Assembly (NCBI RefSeq): GCF_010727125.1
Contig: NZ_AP022564.1
Span: 2,046,001 to 2,110,000, forward strand
DNA: 64,000 nucleotides
Reading direction: 5' to 3'
Source: Mycolicibacter terrae
GTDB lineage: Bacteria; Actinomycetota; Actinomycetes; Mycobacteriales; Mycobacteriaceae
Below, piece after piece: positions 44,270 through 55,742 of this stretch (the first letter of the stretch is position 1; every line of letters starts with the position of its first letter). A program made the position numbers and the translations under genes. Below the pieces are notes generated by a model, which was given only the letters and a program-made list of their open reading frames with translations, had not been told where the DNA came from and made no database searches.

Positions 44270-46183
44270 ATGCTCGCCGGAATGTCGTTGGGCACCGACC
44301 TCAAACGCTACTCGCGCGGCACCATGCCGCGGCTGGCCCTGATCACCATCATTGTGCTGCCACTGCTCTACGGCGCGATGTATCTGTGGGCGTTCTGGAA
44401 TCCGTTCGCCGCCATCGACAAGATCCCGGTCGCCCTGGTCAACGAGGACACCGGCGCCACCGTCTCGGGAAACCAGCTGCACGCCGGCGACGAGGTCACC
44501 CGCGCGTTGGTTGACTCCGGCCAGCTCGATCTGCACCAGGTATCGGAAAGCGACGCCGTCAAAGGGGTTTCGGACGGCACCTATTACTTCTCGATCACCC
44601 TGCCGGCTGATTTCAGCGCGGCGGTGGTGTCGCCCGCGGGTCCGCATCCGCAGAAGGCGCAGATCCAGTTCCGATTCAACGACGCCAATAACTATCTGGC
44701 GTCGGTGATGGGTCAGAACGCCGCCCGCGAGGTTCTCAACGAGGTCAGCGCCAAGGTCGGCCAGCAGGTGATCGGCACCGCGCTGACCCAGGTGACCGAC
44801 GAGGTCAAGAAGGCCGCCGACGGCGCCGATCAACTCTGGCAGGGCTCAAAGGCATTGGCGGACAACCTCGCGACAGCACGCGATGGTTCGGCGGCTCTCG
44901 CCGACGGCAGCCGCCGGCTGTCCCAGGGCGTCCAGCAGGCCACCGAGCCGCTGCTGAAGCTGACCGACGACCTCGGCGCCATGGGCCTGGACCCGAACGC
45001 CGCCGGTGCCGCCGCCACCGCGTTGAGCGGCAACATCAAAACGGTGTCCGACCGGATCGCGGCGCTCAACGTCAACTATCAGCAGGCCGCCGGAATCGTC
45101 AACCAGGTGGTCGATGCGCTGCGCGCCAACCCCGATCCGGCCGTTCGCGGGCTCGGTGACACCCTTGCCGGCGCCCAGCGGCTCCTCGGGGTCACAGGGC
45201 TCGACCCGGCCACCGACCAGGGACTGGCGCAGCTGCGCACCAACGCCCAGACGCTGGAGAACGACCTGGCCGATCCGGGCAGCGGGCTGCGCACGCTCAT
45301 CGCCCACGCCCTCGACGGCGGACTCAAAGCCGATCTGGTCACGCTGCGTGACGGCGCCACCGACCTCGACGCGGGCGCACACCGGCTCAGCGAGGGTTTG
45401 GTCGGGTTGACCGACGGCAGCAATCAGCTCAAAGACGGAGCCGGGCAGTTGGCATCGGGGTTGGGCGAGGCGGATCAACGCGCCTCGACGGTCACCGACC
45501 AGCAGCGTGTCGAGGTTTCGCAGATCCTGGCCAGCCCGGTCGGTGTCGACATGGACTTCACCCATCACGCCGCCACCTTCGGCACCGGCTTCGCGCCGTT
45601 TTTCCTGCCGCTGGCATTGTTCATCGGCTCACTGATCGTGTGGATGTTGCTGACCCCGTTGCAGACTCGCGCCATCGTCAACGGTCTCGGTGCGCTGCGG
45701 GTCGTGCTGGCCTCCTATTGGCCGGCCCTGCTGCTGGGCCTGTGCCAGGTGGTGCTGATGTATGCGGTGGTGCATTTCGGGGTCGGGTTGCAGGCGAAGT
45801 ACGCCGCGGGCACGGTCGCGTTCCTGGCCTTGATCGCCGCGTCGTTCCTGGCGCTGATCCAGGCGTTCAACGCGGTGCTCGGTGTCGCGGTCGGGCGGGT
45901 GTTCACCCTGGCATTCCTGATGTTCCAGCTGGTGTCCTCCGGCGGGGTGTATCCGGTGGAGACCACGGCGAAACCGTTCCAGATTCTGCACCCGTATGAT
46001 CCGATGACCTACGCGGTCAACGGTTTACGTCAGTTGACCGTCGGCGGTATCGATGCCCGGATGTGGACGTCGGTGGCGGTGCTGGCCGGGATCCTGGTCG
46101 TGTCACTGGCCGCCAGCAGTTGGGCCGCACGCCGAGATCGTCAGTACTCCCTCGAACGCCTCTACCCGCCGATCGAAGTGTGA
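44270..46183 (+). CDS. YhgE/Pip family membrane protein
   Basis: A 637-residue protein. The first transmembrane helix spans about residues 20-45 (LALITIIVLPLLYGAMYLWA), a large extracytoplasmic region of about 400 residues contains repeated helical ADGSRRLSQG-type heptads (soluble coiled coil), and a C-terminal bundle of five helices (about 440-630) resembles the ABC-2 permease fold. Related proteins include phage-infection protein Pip and EsaA of type VII secretion. It overlaps the next gene by 4 bases. With the degenerate ATPase upstream, it could be an exporter or an envelope complex; the substrate is unknown. Confidence 0.87.
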   Translation: MLAGMSLGTDLKRYSRGTMPRLALITIIVLPLLYGAMYLWAFWNPFAAIDKIPVALVNEDTGATVSGNQLHAGDEVTRALVDSGQLDLHQVSESDAVKGVSDGTYYFSITLPADFSAAVVSPAGPHPQKAQIQFRFNDANNYLASVMGQNAAREVLNEVSAKVGQQVIGTALTQVTDEVKKAADGADQLWQGSKALADNLATARDGSAALADGSRRLSQGVQQATEPLLKLTDDLGAMGLDPNAAGAAATALSGNIKTVSDRIAALNVNYQQAAGIVNQVVDALRANPDPAVRGLGDTLAGAQRLLGVTGLDPATDQGLAQLRTNAQTLENDLADPGSGLRTLIAHALDGGLKADLVTLRDGATDLDAGAHRLSEGLVGLTDGSNQLKDGAGQLASGLGEADQRASTVTDQQRVEVSQILASPVGVDMDFTHHAATFGTGFAPFFLPLALFIGSLIVWMLLTPLQTRAIVNGLGALRVVLASYWPALLLGLCQVVLMYAVVHFGVGLQAKYAAGTVAFLALIAASFLALIQAFNAVLGVAVGRVFTLAFLMFQLVSSGGVYPVETTAKPFQILHPYDPMTYAVNGLRQLTVGGIDARMWTSVAVLAGILVVSLAASSWAARRDRQYSLERLYPPIEV

Positions 46184-47535
46184 CGGTTCCCCGCGTGCGG
46201 CCTTGGGGCGGAAACCCGTTGCGGCGACGCACCGTGTTGCGCGGCGCCGCGACAGTGGGGATGGCCGCTGCGGTGCCGTGGCCGTCGGCGTGCGGCGCCG
46301 ACGACGACGCGGTGACGTTCTTCTTCGCGGCCAACCCGGAAGAGGCCGACACCAGGATGCGCATCGTGACGGCATTCCAGCGCGAACATCCCGACATCCG
46401 GATGCGCACCGTGCTGGCCGGGGGAGATCCCACCCAGCAGATATCGACATTCTGCGCCGGCGGCAGGTGCCCGGATGTGCTGATGGCCTGGGAGTTCAAC
46501 TACGCGGGGCTGGCCGACCGCGGCGTGCTGGCGGATCTGAACCCGCTGCTGGACGCTGACCGGGAGTTCGCAGCAGCACTGCACGCCGACAGCATCCCGG
46601 TGCTGTATGAGACGTTCGGCTTCAACGGCGGCCAGTACGCCTTCCCCGAGCAGTGGTCGGGGGCGTTCTTGTTCTACAACACCCGGATCTTCGCCGAGGC
46701 CGGGGTGCCGCCACCGCCGGGGCGCTGGGACCGGCCCTGGACGTTCGACCAATTCCTCGACACGGCAACCGCACTGACCCGCCGGTCCGCCGACGGCCGG
46801 GTCACCCAGTGGGGGTTCGTCGACACCTGGTCGCCGCCCTACTCCGCGGCGCTGTTCGGGATGAACAACGGCACACCATGGGCCGTCCCACGATTCAACC
46901 CCACCCACCTGAACTTCGACGATGACGCCTTCCTCGCCGGCATCCAGTTCTACGCCGATCTGGCTTGCGTGCACCGGGTGGCACCTGCGGCATCGGACAC
47001 CCAGGCGATCTCCACCATGGGCTTGTTCACCGCGGGCCAGGCGGCGATGGCGCTCGGCGGCCACTGGCGCTACCAGACCTTCGCGCAGGCCGACGAGCTC
47101 GATTTCGACGTGGCCGTCCTGCCGACCGGGCCGGCGGCGGCCGCCAAGGGAATGGCTGCCCGCTCGGCGATCGGCAGCACCGGCCTGGCCATCGCCGCCG
47201 CCAGTCGGCACCGCCGACAGGCCTGGGAGTTCGTGAAATTCGCTGCCGGGCCGGTGGGGCAGACGCTGATCGGGGAGTCCGGCCTGTTCGTGCCGGTGCT
47301 GCGATCCGCGATCGCCGCGCCCGCGTTCAGAGCAGCCCACACCGGTATCGCCAACCTCGATGTGCTCACCGGCGGCCCGGCCCACTCCGAGGGCCTGCCG
47401 GTCTCCCCGGAATGGCAGAAGGTGCACGCCCTGATGGACCGCGCGATCGGGCCGGTGCTGCGCGGGAAGCGGCCCGCGGCGAGCCTGAAGGCCGGCCTGT
47501 CGCCCCAGATCGACGAGGTATTGGCCCCCGCATGA
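46180..47535 (+). CDS. Sugar-binding protein of ABC importer (Rv2041c-like), Tat signal
   Basis: A 451-residue solute-binding protein of the MalE class. The N-terminus has a twin-arginine pattern (RRRTVLRGAA) followed by a hydrophobic stretch and a lipobox-like PSAC, suggesting Tat export and lipid attachment. The -3 residue is Pro, which is not the usual lipobox. GDPTQQISTFCAGGRCPDVL, FPEQWSGAFLFYNTRIFAEA and AQAAMALGGHW-type blocks fit carbohydrate-binding proteins. GTG 46180 overlaps the YhgE stop. Confidence 0.88.
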   Translation: MTVPRVRPWGGNPLRRRTVLRGAATVGMAAAVPWPSACGADDDAVTFFFAANPEEADTRMRIVTAFQREHPDIRMRTVLAGGDPTQQISTFCAGGRCPDVLMAWEFNYAGLADRGVLADLNPLLDADREFAAALHADSIPVLYETFGFNGGQYAFPEQWSGAFLFYNTRIFAEAGVPPPPGRWDRPWTFDQFLDTATALTRRSADGRVTQWGFVDTWSPPYSAALFGMNNGTPWAVPRFNPTHLNFDDDAFLAGIQFYADLACVHRVAPAASDTQAISTMGLFTAGQAAMALGGHWRYQTFAQADELDFDVAVLPTGPAAAAKGMAARSAIGSTGLAIAAASRHRRQAWEFVKFAAGPVGQTLIGESGLFVPVLRSAIAAPAFRAAHTGIANLDVLTGGPAHSEGLPVSPEWQKVHALMDRAIGPVLRGKRPAASLKAGLSPQIDEVLAPA

Positions 47536-48416
47536 ACCCGACACGCAGGCGCGCACGAGCGGGACGATGGTTCATCGCCCCGAATCTGGCGGCGGTCGCG
47601 GTGTTCATGGCGTTCCCGCTCGCGTTCTCGCTCTACATGAGCGTCCAGCACTGGGATCTGTTCAGCCCGCCGACGTTCGTCGGGGCGGCGAACTTCCGCG
47701 ACCTGTTCACCGAGGATCCGCTGTTCGGGATCGCGGTGCGCAACACGACGGTGTTCACCGTCGGCACCGTGGTCCCGACGGTGTTGATCAGTCTGGCGGT
47801 GGCCGGATTGCTCAACCGCAGGATCAAGGGCATCGGGCTGTTCCGGGCGATCGCGTTCCTTCCGCTGGCGGTGTCCTCGGTGGTGATCGCGGTGGTGTGG
47901 CAGTTCGTGTTCAACACCGACAGCGGCTTGCTCAACATCATGCTCGGCTGGTTCGGCATCTCGCCAGTGCCGTGGCTGACCGAGCCGCATTGGGCGATGG
48001 CTTCGCTGTGTCTGGTCAGCGTGTGGAAGAGCGTCCCGTTTGCGACGGTGATCCTGTTGGCGGCGATGCAGGGTGTGCCGGATTCGCTGCACGAGGCGGC
48101 CCGCATCGACGGCGCCGGGGAGGTCCGGCGCTTCGTGTCCATCACGGTGCCGATGATCCGCGGCGCGCTGTGGTTCGTGGTGGTGATCTCGGTGATCAAC
48201 GCGTTTCAGGCATTTGATCTGGTTTATGTGCTCACCGGGAGCAGCGGGGGCCCGGAGACCGGCACCTACGTGTTGGCCATCATGTTGTTCCAGCAGGCGT
48301 TCGCCTTCCTGGACTTCGGTTACGCGTCCGCGCTGGCGTGGGTGATGTTCGCCGTGCTGCTGGTGCTGACGGTCATCCAACTGAGGCTGTCGCGCCGCAA
48401 TGCGGTGGACCAATGA
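47532..48416 (+). CDS. Sugar ABC permease, MalF type (Rv2040c-like)
   Basis: A 294-residue protein with six hydrophobic helices and the EAA loop (SLHEAARIDGAGEVRRFVSI) that docks with the ATPase. It overlaps the binding-protein gene by 4 bases. Confidence 0.93.
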   Translation: MNPTRRRARAGRWFIAPNLAAVAVFMAFPLAFSLYMSVQHWDLFSPPTFVGAANFRDLFTEDPLFGIAVRNTTVFTVGTVVPTVLISLAVAGLLNRRIKGIGLFRAIAFLPLAVSSVVIAVVWQFVFNTDSGLLNIMLGWFGISPVPWLTEPHWAMASLCLVSVWKSVPFATVILLAAMQGVPDSLHEAARIDGAGEVRRFVSITVPMIRGALWFVVVISVINAFQAFDLVYVLTGSSGGPETGTYVLAIMLFQQAFAFLDFGYASALAWVMFAVLLVLTVIQLRLSRRNAVDQ

Positions 48417-49264
48417 CCGCCCGGCGCACCGGACGTCCGGTGCGACACCGTATCGGCGGGCTGCTCGGTGTCTACGCGGGCCTGGCCGGTGTCGCGGCAT
48501 GCGCACTGTTCCCCATCCTGTGGGCGTTGTCGGGGTCGCTGAAACGCCAGGCCGAGATCAGCCGGCCGATGTTGTTGCCGGCCCACCCGCAGTGGTCGAA
48601 CTACCTGGACGTGTTCGCCCGAATGCCGTTCTGGCGGATGCTTTTCAACACCGTTCTCTACGCCGGCTGTGTAACGGCCGGGCAGGTCTTCTTCTGCTCC
48701 CTGGCCGGCTACGCCTTCGCCCGGCTGCCGTTCACCGGCCGCGACACGCTGTTCGTGCTGTACCTGGCCACCCTGATGGTGCCGTTGACGGTCACCGTGA
48801 TTCCGCAGTTCATCTTGATGCGGGTGTTCGGGTGGACCGACACCATGTGGGCGATGATCATCCCCGGGCTGTTCGGCAGTGCGTTCGGCACCTATCTGAT
48901 GCGGCAGTTCTTTGCGACACTGCCGGTCGACTTGGAGGAGGCGGCCATTCTGGACGGGTGCTCGCCGTGGCAGGTCTACTGGCGGATCCTGCTGCCGCAC
49001 GCCAGACCGGCGGTGATGGTGCTGGCGGTACTGACCTGGATCAACGTCTGGAACGATTTCCTGTGGCCGCTGTTGATGATCCAACGCAAGAGCATTGCCA
49101 CCCTTACCCTCGGGCTGGTGTGGATGCAGGGGGAGTACGTCGCCGAGTGGCCGGTGCTGATGGCGGCGTCCATGTTGATGCTGGCGCCGCTGATCGTGAT
49201 CTATGCGGTGGCGCAACGCGCCTTCATCAGCGGCATCGCCGCCACCGGGTTCGGTGGACGGTAG
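48413..49264 (+). CDS. Sugar ABC permease, MalG type (Rv2039c-like)
   Basis: A 283-residue protein with six hydrophobic helices. The EAA loop reads VDLEEAAILDGCSPWQVYWR. It overlaps the MalF-type gene by 4 bases (ATGA). MalF/MalG pairs form the transport pore. Confidence 0.93.
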   Translation: MTARRTGRPVRHRIGGLLGVYAGLAGVAACALFPILWALSGSLKRQAEISRPMLLPAHPQWSNYLDVFARMPFWRMLFNTVLYAGCVTAGQVFFCSLAGYAFARLPFTGRDTLFVLYLATLMVPLTVTVIPQFILMRVFGWTDTMWAMIIPGLFGSAFGTYLMRQFFATLPVDLEEAAILDGCSPWQVYWRILLPHARPAVMVLAVLTWINVWNDFLWPLLMIQRKSIATLTLGLVWMQGEYVAEWPVLMAASMLMLAPLIVIYAVAQRAFISGIAATGFGGR

Positions 49265-49277
49265 TCAGGGGACCGCA

Positions 49278-50342
49278 GTGGCTTCAGTGACTTTCGACTC
49301 CGTGACCCGGCGCTATCCCGGTACCGACCGCCCCGCGCTCGACGCCTTGAACCTGTCCGTCGACGACGGCGAGTTCATGGTGCTGGTCGGGCCGTCCGGA
49401 TGCGGCAAGACGACCACCCTGCGGATGCTGGCCGGCCTGGAACCCGTTGATGCAGGACGGATCTGCATCGGCAGCACTGACGTCACCGAGACCGACCCCG
49501 GTGCTCGTGACATCGCCATGGTGTTCCAGAACTATGCGCTGTACCCGCACATGACGGTCGCGCAGAACATGGGTTTCGCCCTGAGGGTCGCCAAGACCCC
49601 GAAGGCCGAGATCCGCACCAGGGTGCTGGAGGCCGCACAGCTGCTGGGTTTACAGGCGCATCTGCAGCGCAGACCCAAGGACCTGTCCGGGGGTGAACGC
49701 CAGCGGGTCGCGATGGGCCGGGCGATCGTGCGTCGCCCGCAGGTCTTCCTGATGGACGAGCCACTGTCGAATCTGGATGCCATGCTGCGCGTGCAGACCC
49801 GCAATCAGATCGCCGAGCTGCAACGCCGGCTGGGCATCACCACCGTTTACGTCACCCACGACCAGGTGGAGGCCATGACGATGGGGGACCGGGTGGCGGT
49901 GTTGCGCGACGGGGTGCTGCAGCAGTGCGCGCCGCCCCGCGAGCTCTATCGCCATCCGGCCAACGTGTTCGTCGCCGGGTTCATCGGGTCGCCGGCGATG
50001 AACCTGTTCGCCGTGCCGGTCGTCGACGGTGCGGTGACGTTGGGGGGTTATGCGCTGCCCCTGCCGTCCGAAATCTCTGCCGCCGCAGCCGAGTTGACCG
50101 TCGGTATCCGACCCGAGCAGCTGCGGATCGCCGACCGCGGAATCGGTGTCGAGGTGGAGTTCGTCGAAGAACTCGGCGCCGACACCTACCTGTACGGCCG
50201 GACCGTCGACCGGCAGGCGCCGCAATCGGTGGTCGCCCGGGTTCCGGGCGGCACCGAGATTCAGCGGGGGAGCCGGCTGGCGCTGCACCTCGATGTGGCG
50301 GACCTGCACTTCTTCACCGCCGACGGAGCCCGGCTGGGCTGA
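49278..50342 (+). CDS. Sugar ABC ATPase, MalK/UgpC type (Rv2038c-like)
   Basis: A 354-residue ATPase. Walker A GPSGCGKTT is near residue 38, Q-loop VFQNYALYPH, signature LSGGERQRVAMGRAIV, Walker B VFLMDEPLSNLD and switch His YVTHDQVEAM are all intact. This contrasts with the degenerate ATPase upstream. A C-terminal TOBE-type domain (GIRPEQLRI) follows. The GTG start is 13 bases after the MalG-type stop. The sugar is not predictable. Confidence 0.94.
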   Translation: MASVTFDSVTRRYPGTDRPALDALNLSVDDGEFMVLVGPSGCGKTTTLRMLAGLEPVDAGRICIGSTDVTETDPGARDIAMVFQNYALYPHMTVAQNMGFALRVAKTPKAEIRTRVLEAAQLLGLQAHLQRRPKDLSGGERQRVAMGRAIVRRPQVFLMDEPLSNLDAMLRVQTRNQIAELQRRLGITTVYVTHDQVEAMTMGDRVAVLRDGVLQQCAPPRELYRHPANVFVAGFIGSPAMNLFAVPVVDGAVTLGGYALPLPSEISAAAAELTVGIRPEQLRIADRGIGVEVEFVEELGADTYLYGRTVDRQAPQSVVARVPGGTEIQRGSRLALHLDVADLHFFTADGARLG

Positions 50343-50345
50343 GAG

Positions 50346-51398
50346 TCACCGCGGCGATCTGCGCGCCTCGGGACCCAGCGTGACCGCCAAGTGATGCAAC
50401 ATCAGGACGAACGTGATAGCCCACGCGCCCAGCGCTATCCAACTCTGCACCGAGCCGATGTGGTAGACGATCGGGAGGTGGTCGGCCTGCCCCAGGTAGT
50501 GGCTGCCCACCCCGTACATGCCCAGCGGGAAGATCACACTCCACCACGGGGCCTCATAGCGCAGTGAGATGTGGTGCACGACATGGCGCCACACCCCGGC
50601 GGCGATCAACGGCGGGATCAGCCACGTGCCGAACGCCCAGAACATCACCGACGTTCCGGCGATCAGACCACGGGTGGCGGTGACCATCGGCGCCTCGGCC
50701 ATCTCGACGATCCGCGCGCCGGCCAGAACGGTGATCGCCGTGGCGCCCATCGCCACCCAGTACTGCGGGATCAGATCCTCGGGCAGCAGCGGGTAGAGCA
50801 GCAGACGCAGGGCGACGAAGATTCCGGCGGCGCCGTAGAGGAACACCCCGATCGACCAGGAGACCACCGCGAGCAGCGCCAGGCCCTGACGCCACGGTTC
50901 CGCCATGTCGACCTCGAGTACGGCGGCCAGCACCGCGACCGACTGGCTGGCCACCACCCAGATGAACCAGGTGCCGTTGGCCCGCCGCACCACCGGACGC
51001 TCCGAGGTGCCCAGCACGGCGGTCCACGGAATCAGGTAGCCGAGCACCAGCCAGGCCAGCGAGCTGACCATCAGCAGGCCGACCGCGATACCGTCATGGC
51101 CGTCGATGACGAGGCGGGCCCCCAACACGTTGGTGGCCGACACGAAGGTGAACAGCCCGAACGCGCGGCCGGAGTCGGACAGGTCGGCCCGGAATTCGTG
51201 CGGGAAGGCGATGACGCGCACTGCGGACACCGCGACCAGGACAAGGTAGGACAGTGCCGTCACCCACAGCAGCAACACCGAGACCCGGTAGGCGTTCTGG
51301 TGGTACATGGCCATCGACACCATCCCGCTGGCCATCACCAGCGCGAAGTAGCCCGGGTTGAGGGTTCGCACCGCCTCCCGGGTACCGGTCGCCGGCAT
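50346..51398 (-). CDS. TDT-family transporter (tellurite/C4-dicarboxylate type)
   Basis: A 350-residue protein with about ten hydrophobic helices. NPGYFALVMASGMVSMAMYH opens the first helix, and WSIGVFLYGAAGIFVALRLL and FWAFGTWLIPPLIAAGVWRH are further. The family includes tellurite resistance/dicarboxylate and SLAC1-like anion transporters. ATG 51398 is used; the frame is open further upstream and a GTG near 51413 is an alternative. It converges on the sugar ABC operon (3 bases apart). Confidence 0.83.
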   Translation of the reverse strand: MPATGTREAVRTLNPGYFALVMASGMVSMAMYHQNAYRVSVLLLWVTALSYLVLVAVSAVRVIAFPHEFRADLSDSGRAFGLFTFVSATNVLGARLVIDGHDGIAVGLLMVSSLAWLVLGYLIPWTAVLGTSERPVVRRANGTWFIWVVASQSVAVLAAVLEVDMAEPWRQGLALLAVVSWSIGVFLYGAAGIFVALRLLLYPLLPEDLIPQYWVAMGATAITVLAGARIVEMAEAPMVTATRGLIAGTSVMFWAFGTWLIPPLIAAGVWRHVVHHISLRYEAPWWSVIFPLGMYGVGSHYLGQADHLPIVYHIGSVQSWIALGAWAITFVLMLHHLAVTLGPEARRSPR

Positions 51399-51566
51399 TG
51401 TCGTCGTTGCACCCACCCGGTTTCCGCCCCTCTCATCGCACACCGAAAGCGTGTCTCGGTATACCACCGGGCCGCATCCGGCGATGGCCAGTTGGGGGCA
51501 ATCGACACCGATCTCTACGCTGCCGGTCACCAGACCGGAAGCAGATCGCACGGCGATGTTTTCGGA

Positions 51567-54380
<2,814 letters not shown>

Positions 54381-54463
54381 CGTGGAACCCTCTCGCCGTC
54401 GTGTCGGGATACCAACGACGATAGTCCGCCAAACCGGTGCGGCTAGGGCTGAATCAGGAACGT

Positions 54464-55179
54464 TTATTTGTGGACGGCGAAATGCGTGATCGCACCGGAA
54501 CATTCGAGTTCGTCGACGGTCAGACCGGCTTCGGTGAACCACCGCCGGGCGTCGTCGAGGGTGCCGCCGGGACCGAAGGTGCCGCTGGCTCGCATCACGG
54601 CCATGTAGGCGTCGGCGCGGCGAACCTGCCCGCGGGTGGCGAAATCGCCGACGAGCCGGCCGCCTGGTTTGAGGCACCGGGCGACCTCACGGATGGCGGC
54701 GGCGGGATCGGGCAGACAGTGCAGCCCGTTGAAGCACACGCACAGGTCGAAATGGTCGTCGGGGAACGGGATCGCTTCGATGCTCGCCTCGCTGAACCGC
54801 CGGGTCTATGCGGCGGTTCCAGCTTCGCCTCTCCTTCGTCGAGCCTCGCTGAACCGCCGGTGTCGCGCTGCTCGGGGCGCAGGCGCCGGCGGGCATGGTC
54901 GAGCATGCCCGCCGAGATGTCCATCGCCACGTAGCGCACGCGCTGCCCGGGTCTGAGGTGGGCGATGGTGATCCCGCCACCGCAGGGCACATCCAGAACG
55001 GCCGCACCGTCAGGCACGTCGGTGACGACGTCCATGGCCCGGTAGATGCGGTCGACGTCGGTGCCGAAGAGCAGCCGACCAAAGACGCGAGCCGCCCCGG
55101 GTTGTTCGATGGCGCGGGCGTAGGTGGCGCCCACGGTGCGGGCGAACAGCTTGTTCTGCCAGAGCCGGCTGACGTCCAT
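54464..55179 (-). pseudogene. Class I SAM methyltransferase, frameshifted at a repeat insertion
   Basis: The N-terminal half (from ATG 55179) has a good SAM-binding motif (VLDVPCGGGITIAHL) and YVAMDISAGMLDHARRR. The C-terminal half is in another frame and continues the fold ([30 protein letters not shown]). The frame is lost across a small repeat (54786-54858). The predicted protein from the first frame reads nonsense and stops after the window of homology. The start overlaps the DUF732 stop (TGATG). Frameshift in the assembly is possible but the repeat insert explains it. Confidence 0.75.
54786..54858 (+). repeat. Small GGCGGT...ACCGCC repeat inside the methyltransferase
   Basis: A 47-bp copy (54812-54858) begins GGCGGTTCC and ends GAACCGCC with the core CTCTCCTTCGTCGAG shared with 37611-37710. 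The tail of a second unit (54786-54802, GCCTCGCTGAACCGCCG) lies on the other side, giving a 17-bp direct repeat with period 57. It appears to have split a methyltransferase gene. Confidence 0.8.
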
Positions 55180-55529
55180 CAGCCCTGCTGGGCTGCTGCC
55201 TGCTCGAATACGCCGCGCTTGTCCGGGCAGTAGGTGTTGATCGCGGCGCCGAGGAACTGCCAGGCCTGGGCCGGGTTGGGCTGCGACTGGTTGGTGCCCT
55301 TCGGCAGGTTAGGGGTGATGAAGCGCACCGACTTGGCGGCGTCACCGTCCACACCCTTGTCCAGACGCTCGCAGACGATCTTGCCCAGCCACGCGTTGTA
55401 GTCCCGGGGGCCGTAGATGCCGTAGGTGTGCAGTTCGTTGGCGAAATCAATGTCGCGGTCGGCCTGCGCGGGTGCCGCCAGCGCCACCGCCAAACCCATG
55501 ACCGCCGCGGCGATGGTCGTCGACTTCAT
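55179..55529 (-). CDS. Secreted DUF732 protein
   Basis: A 116-residue protein with signal peptide MKSTTIAAAVMGLAVALAAPAQA and a DUF732-type mature part: DIDFANELHTYGIYGPRDYN, then two cysteines (KIVCERLD and NTYCPDKRG). DUF732 proteins are small secreted mycobacterial proteins of unknown function. A TAGACT box is 7 bases before the ATG. Confidence 0.87.
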   Translation of the reverse strand: MKSTTIAAAVMGLAVALAAPAQADRDIDFANELHTYGIYGPRDYNAWLGKIVCERLDKGVDGDAAKSVRFITPNLPKGTNQSQPNPAQAWQFLGAAINTYCPDKRGVFEQAAAQQG

Positions 55530-55536
55530 GGGGTGC

Positions 55537-55542
55537 AGTCTA
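55537..55542 (-). promoter_or_regulatory. Leaderless -10 (TAGACT) of the DUF732 gene
   Basis: On the minus strand, TAGACT is 7 bases before ATG 55529. Confidence 0.5.
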
Positions 55543-55688
55543 AACCCATCTGATTAGGTGCTCTACCTTTGCCGCTGTGCGCTGCGCCACCCAGGGCCCG
55601 CTGATCTGCACGAACAATGGCTATTCGGCAGTGAAGACCGCACTTGTTTCGCCCCGCGATTCTAAAATGTTTCCTGAGCTTTATAAAT

Positions 55689-55742
55689 TTGTGACTATTA
55701 GCCACATTTCTCGTATCCTATCTACTCGTGGGCCGACACGAG
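55689..55742 (+). promoter_or_regulatory. Promoter and palindromes upstream of the exported M15-like gene
   Basis: TTGTGA (55689-55694) and TATCCT (55714-55719), 19 bases apart, are followed after 8 bases by GTG 55728. Within the spacer is a near-palindrome GTGaCTAtTAGcCAC (55691-55705). CTCGTG/CACGAG (55725-55730, 55737-55742) is a 6-bp inverted repeat over the start codon. The region from about 55620 to 55720 is AT-rich against this genome. Confidence 0.5.
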
